DNA from: Dyadobacter beijingensis DSM 21582
GTDB lineage: Bacteria > Bacteroidota > Bacteroidia > Cytophagales > Spirosomataceae
DNA: 64,000 nucleotides
Reading direction: 5' to 3'
NCBI RefSeq assembly: GCF_000382205.1
Contig: NZ_KB907789.1
Location: 930,001-994,000, forward strand
This document shows, in pieces, positions 60,398-64,000 of this stretch. Under the pieces are notes generated by a model, which had not been told where the DNA came from, made no database searches, and worked only from the letters and a program-made list of their open reading frames with translations. The position numbers were made by a program, and so were the translations under genes. Each line of letters begins with the position of its first letter. Position 1 is the first letter of the stretch.

Positions 60398-63300
60398 TCA
60401 GAATTTCGCGTTCAGGCCGAAGGTGATTACCATCGTTGCAGGCGTGATGCCCGTTCCACCTGCCGCCAAACCGGTCGTTTCAGGGTCAACACCGTTGTAC
60501 TTGCTGCGGTATTTGGCCCAGATTACGGGCTGCTGAATGCTCGAATACAGGCGGAGCGATTCCATTCCCAGCTTTTTAGACAATTCCGGCGTAAATGTAT
60601 AGCCCACGTTCACGTTTCTCAGCTTCACGAATGTGCCATCGAAATAGGTAAGCGTGCTGCCGTAAACTGGAAATTCCTGGTTGCTTTTCGGGCGGGGGAA
60701 CTCGTTGGTCGGGTTGTTCGGCGTCCAGTAATCCACCTTCATTTGCTGGTAGCGGCCAGCCAAAGCATTGTTGTTACGGTGGAATTCGCTGCGGATCAGG
60801 TTGCCGACGCGCGCAAAGAAGAAGAACGAGAGGTCAAACCCTTTGAATGCGAAACGGTTGGTGATACCGCCGCTGAAATCCGGCACATCGGAACCGATGA
60901 TCTCGCGGTCGTTGGCATTGATCTTGCCGTCACCATCGATGTCTTTCAGCTTGATCTGCCCTACTTCGCTGTTCACGGCTTTGGCAGCATCCGCTTCGTT
61001 GGTTTGCCAGATACCGATCTTGCGGTAGTCGTAAACGGTGCTCAACGGACGGCCGATGAACCAGCCATTACCCACATCGTCCACTTTTCCATTATAAAGG
61101 GACAAAATAGCTTCGGTGTTTTTGGTAAATGTGAAATCGGTAGTCCACTTGAAGCCGTTGTTGGTGTTGACGTTCGTTGTGGTCAGGCCCAGTTCGATAC
61201 CGCGGTTGCGCGTTTCGCCCACGTTACGGGTCACAGCGGCAAAACCGATCGACCCCGGCAGCTGGTCAGACAGCAGCAATGCAGTGGTATTGGTTTGATA
61301 AAATTCCAGTGAACCCTGAACGCGTCCGCGAACGAGGCTGAAATCCAGACCTACGTTGGATGTTGCCGAGGACTCCCACCGCAAATCGGCATTTCCGATG
61401 CGGTCCGGACGATAGCCATATGCCGGGCTTGTGTTCCAGGCGTAGCTGGTACGGCCCAGGAATGCCTGTGTTTGGTAAGGTGCCAAGCCGGTGTTACCAA
61501 CTTTACCCCATCCTGCACGCACTTTCAGCAGGTCGATCCAGCTCACCCCTTTGAGGAAATCCTCATTACCGATATTCCAGCCGACGGCGATACCGGGGAA
61601 GTTACCATATTTACTGTTTTCACCGAACCGGCTCGAACCATCGCGGCGGATCGTCAGCGTAACAAGGTATTTATCGTTGTAATCGTAGTTCACACGGCCC
61701 ATGTACGAGTTGATCGTCCATTCCACCAAGCCACTGCCCGGAGAGAACACCGTAGTTGCCGCACCCAGGTTGTAGAACGACTGTGCCTCCACCGGCACAC
61801 CTTGCACCGACGACGAGAACACCTCCGCGCGGTCACGCTGGATCGAGTGCAGCAATGTCACGTTCAGGTTATGCTTGCCGCCGAATGTTTTGGAGTAGTT
61901 GATGATGTTTTCCAAAGTCCAGTTGAACCCGAAACCATTTGCATTGCTCGCCTGCGCATCCCCGCCTTTTCTGGCGTTGGTCATGGATCCTACGAAGCGG
62001 CCGTAACGGCTGATCGAGAAGTCGGGGCCGAAGTTGACGCGGTATTTCAAACCGGGAAGAATGCTGAACTCGGTGTAAACGCTATTGAAAATGCGGTAGC
62101 GCTTCAATTCATCGACCTGTGCCCCTTTTACCAGCTCTGCAAGCGGGTTGGTTAGCAATGCATCGTTGGTCGGGGAGAAGATGAGTTTTCCATTGTCGTC
62201 GTAGGGAACAGCTAGCGGGTTTTGGTTGATGGTCATTCCGTAGGTGTTCAGGTTTTCACCGTTACGGATGCTGTTCATCATATAGGAAGAAAGGCCCACT
62301 TTCAGCCATTTGTTCACGTTATGGTCAATGTTCGCACGGAGCGACAAACGGGTAAAATTAGCTTCCTTCACCACGCCTTTATCGCGGAAATAACCACCTG
62401 AAATGTAGAATTGGGTACGGTCATTACCACCCTGTACACCAATCGAATGGTTCTGCATGACGCCGGTTTTGATCACCAGGTCCTGCCAGTCGGTGCTGGT
62501 GCCGTTGGCGATACCTTTCGCCACATTCGGGTCACCGCCGAGTACCGCCACTTTCGCGTCCGCCTCCGCATTGATCACGCCCGTAGGGATCGCATTGCCT
62601 GCTGCATCTTTATAACCTCCCGTGGCACGATAGGCTTCCCGTACGAACTCGGCAAATTCCGGCCCGTTGAAAAGGTCAACCTTATCAAGGGCTTTCGAAA
62701 CGCCCACATAACCATCGTAGCTGATGGTTGTCTTGCCTTTCTGTCCGCCGCGCTTGGTGGTCACGATCACGACGCCATTCGCGCCGCGGGAACCGTAGAT
62801 CGCCGTTGCCGTAGCGTCTTTAAGTACCTCCATCGACTGGATGTCGTTCGGGTTCATGTCTTCGTAACCTCCCGCCAGCGGGATACCGTCAACTACATAT
62901 AATGGATCATTACCGGCATTGAACGAACGGCGGCCGCGGATGAGGATCTTCGGCACGGTACCGGGTTTGGAACCCGACTGCGTTACGTCCACCCCCGCCG
63001 CACGGCCCTGCAGGGCCTGGCCGAGGTTGGTAATAGGCATTTCATTGATTTCTTTTGCCCCAACCGACGAAATCGCGCCCGTCAGCTGGCTTTTCTTTTG
63101 CGTACCATAACCTACCACTACCACCTCCGTCAATATCTTCTGGTCGCTTGCCAGTACGATGTCGATCACGCTTTTGGACCCGACAGGCACTTCCTGCGTG
63201 GTGAAACCCACGGCCGAAAACACGAGGATCGCGTTATCCTCCGGCACATTCAGCTTGAATGTTCCGTCCGCATCGGTGTTGGTACCGGATTTACTGCCTT

Positions 63301-63499
63301 TGATCACCACCGATACGCCCGGGATTACCTGGTTGTCCTCCGCGGAAGTTACTTTTCCTGAAACGGTCCTGTCGATTACCCTGATGGCCGGGTTTGATGG
63401 CCTCATTGCGAGGGCCTGCCCTGTAAACCCTGTCATCACCGCACCAGCCATTGCCCAACGCATCATACAGTGGCCAATACTTGTAAAGTTTCTTTTCAT
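60398..63499 (-). CDS. SusC/RagA-type TonB-dependent transporter (pair 3)
   Basis: The protein has 1033 residues from the ATG at 63499 (MKRNFTSIGHCMMRW); in-frame ATGs at 63520 and 63556 would lengthen it without a better signal peptide. After the signal come the regulatory-like domain (VSGKVTSAEDNQVIPGVSVVIKGSKSG), the TonB-box-like LTEVVVVGYGTQKKSQLTGAI, and the plug (LGQALQGRAAGVDVTQSGSKPG, MEVLKDATATAIYGSRGANGVVIVTTKRGG in that order). A beta-barrel makes up the rest. It is the first gene of the right-hand block, with 500 bases of AT-rich leader upstream. Confidence 0.9.
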   Translation of the reverse strand: MKRNFTSIGHCMMRWAMAGAVMTGFTGQALAMRPSNPAIRVIDRTVSGKVTSAEDNQVIPGVSVVIKGSKSGTNTDADGTFKLNVPEDNAILVFSAVGFTTQEVPVGSKSVIDIVLASDQKILTEVVVVGYGTQKKSQLTGAISSVGAKEINEMPITNLGQALQGRAAGVDVTQSGSKPGTVPKILIRGRRSFNAGNDPLYVVDGIPLAGGYEDMNPNDIQSMEVLKDATATAIYGSRGANGVVIVTTKRGGQKGKTTISYDGYVGVSKALDKVDLFNGPEFAEFVREAYRATGGYKDAAGNAIPTGVINAEADAKVAVLGGDPNVAKGIANGTSTDWQDLVIKTGVMQNHSIGVQGGNDRTQFYISGGYFRDKGVVKEANFTRLSLRANIDHNVNKWLKVGLSSYMMNSIRNGENLNTYGMTINQNPLAVPYDDNGKLIFSPTNDALLTNPLAELVKGAQVDELKRYRIFNSVYTEFSILPGLKYRVNFGPDFSISRYGRFVGSMTNARKGGDAQASNANGFGFNWTLENIINYSKTFGGKHNLNVTLLHSIQRDRAEVFSSSVQGVPVEAQSFYNLGAATTVFSPGSGLVEWTINSYMGRVNYDYNDKYLVTLTIRRDGSSRFGENSKYGNFPGIAVGWNIGNEDFLKGVSWIDLLKVRAGWGKVGNTGLAPYQTQAFLGRTSYAWNTSPAYGYRPDRIGNADLRWESSATSNVGLDFSLVRGRVQGSLEFYQTNTTALLLSDQLPGSIGFAAVTRNVGETRNRGIELGLTTTNVNTNNGFKWTTDFTFTKNTEAILSLYNGKVDDVGNGWFIGRPLSTVYDYRKIGIWQTNEADAAKAVNSEVGQIKLKDIDGDGKINANDREIIGSDVPDFSGGITNRFAFKGFDLSFFFFARVGNLIRSEFHRNNNALAGRYQQMKVDYWTPNNPTNEFPRPKSNQEFPVYGSTLTYFDGTFVKLRNVNVGYTFTPELSKKLGMESLRLYSSIQQPVIWAKYRSKYNGVDPETTGLAAGGTGITPATMVITFGLNAKF

Positions 63500-63556
63500 A
63501 CGCCTTAATTGTTTAACCATTAATAGTTCACCATAAACTGTCAAATTGACGATCAC

Positions 63557-64000
63557 TCGATAGAATTCCCCTTACAAATAGTTACATTTTTTCCATATAT
63601 AATTACAAATATGCACAGAGTTACTTAGCGCAGATTTGTAACCAATCTGTTCAAATAGTTTATCTGGAAAGAGGCTTAGGGATGAAAGGCATTTTGGATT
63701 CTCTGAAAACAGGCCTGCTTGTACAATTCCAATAAGCCTATTTATTGTACTTAAAATACAATTTGAAAATCTGATTGAGAATAGAAATTCGGAGAGAGAA
63801 TCGGAAACGATCAGGGAAGATTATTTATGCAATCGTTGTCGGGAACGTTGCCAGAATTGACTCGATCCAATAATTTATTATAAAATATTTGCACAAAGCA
63901 ATACAAAAATGCCATATCCGCCGGAAACCCTCCGCCAAAATATTGTACTTAAACAATATTATCTTAGAGAATATCCCAGCAGACATGGCCGGAGATTTCG
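63557..64000. other. AT-rich non-coding end of the window
   Basis: I see no gene. The stretch is AT-rich, with short recurring pieces such as TTGTACTTAAA (near 63737 and 63944), and is the probable promoter and leader for the susC gene on the minus strand. No convincing operator like CAAACGTTTG is present here. Confidence 0.5.

Overview
The window looks like chromosomal DNA of a Bacteroidota bacterium, most likely a Cytophagales member close to Dyadobacter. This is inferred from three SusC/SusD pairs, type IX secretion tails (types A and B), FucP-type and SSS sugar transporters, Tat-signal oxidoreductases and DUF1080/DUF6807/DUF6934 proteins. I see no tRNA, rRNA, CRISPR array, intact insertion sequence or phage gene.

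Layout. 0-9.2 kb: the 3' part of a large glycosidase-like gene, then mostly minus-strand secreted esterases (including a CE15 glucuronoyl-esterase-like protein), a FucP-type sugar transporter and a ROK sugar kinase. 9.3-15.6 kb: small membrane proteins, a type IX-secreted protein, and a GDSL lipoprotein divergent from an ABC ATPase-permease pair. 15.9-32.4 kb: the main catabolic locus. It has a SusC/SusD pair, a LacI-type regulator and an eight-gene operon holding every step of myo-inositol breakdown (iolG, iolE, iolD, iolB, iolC, iolJ, iolA) plus an SSS symporter. The same perfect palindrome, CAAACGTTTG, lies twice before susC and once between lacI and iolB, so one regulator probably controls uptake across the outer membrane, uptake across the inner membrane, and catabolism.

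32.5-46.6 kb: housekeeping and accessory genes. These are an S41 peptidase lipoprotein, a type IX-secreted LamG/PKD-like protein, an acyl-ACP desaturase divergent from a PlsC acyltransferase, a tandem pair of thioredoxin-like periplasmic proteins, an acyl-CoA dehydrogenase, a GH9 glycosidase and an HxlR regulator.

46.7-63.6 kb: a minus-strand polysaccharide-utilisation-like block. It runs from two SusC/SusD pairs to a TIM-barrel epimerase, a two-domain DUF1080 (3-keto-glycoside hydrolase) protein, a Tat-exported Gfo/Idh/MocA oxidoreductase and a DUF6807 protein, a combination that fits oxidation-dependent (3-keto) glycoside cleavage. Just beyond it is a decaying tandem duplication of a small two-gene module: a DUF6934 gene with an in-frame stop, a 52-residue partner, and a fused remnant of a second copy.

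Three intergenic regions carry families of GAC-C/G-GC-T/C heptamer repeats, in both orientations.
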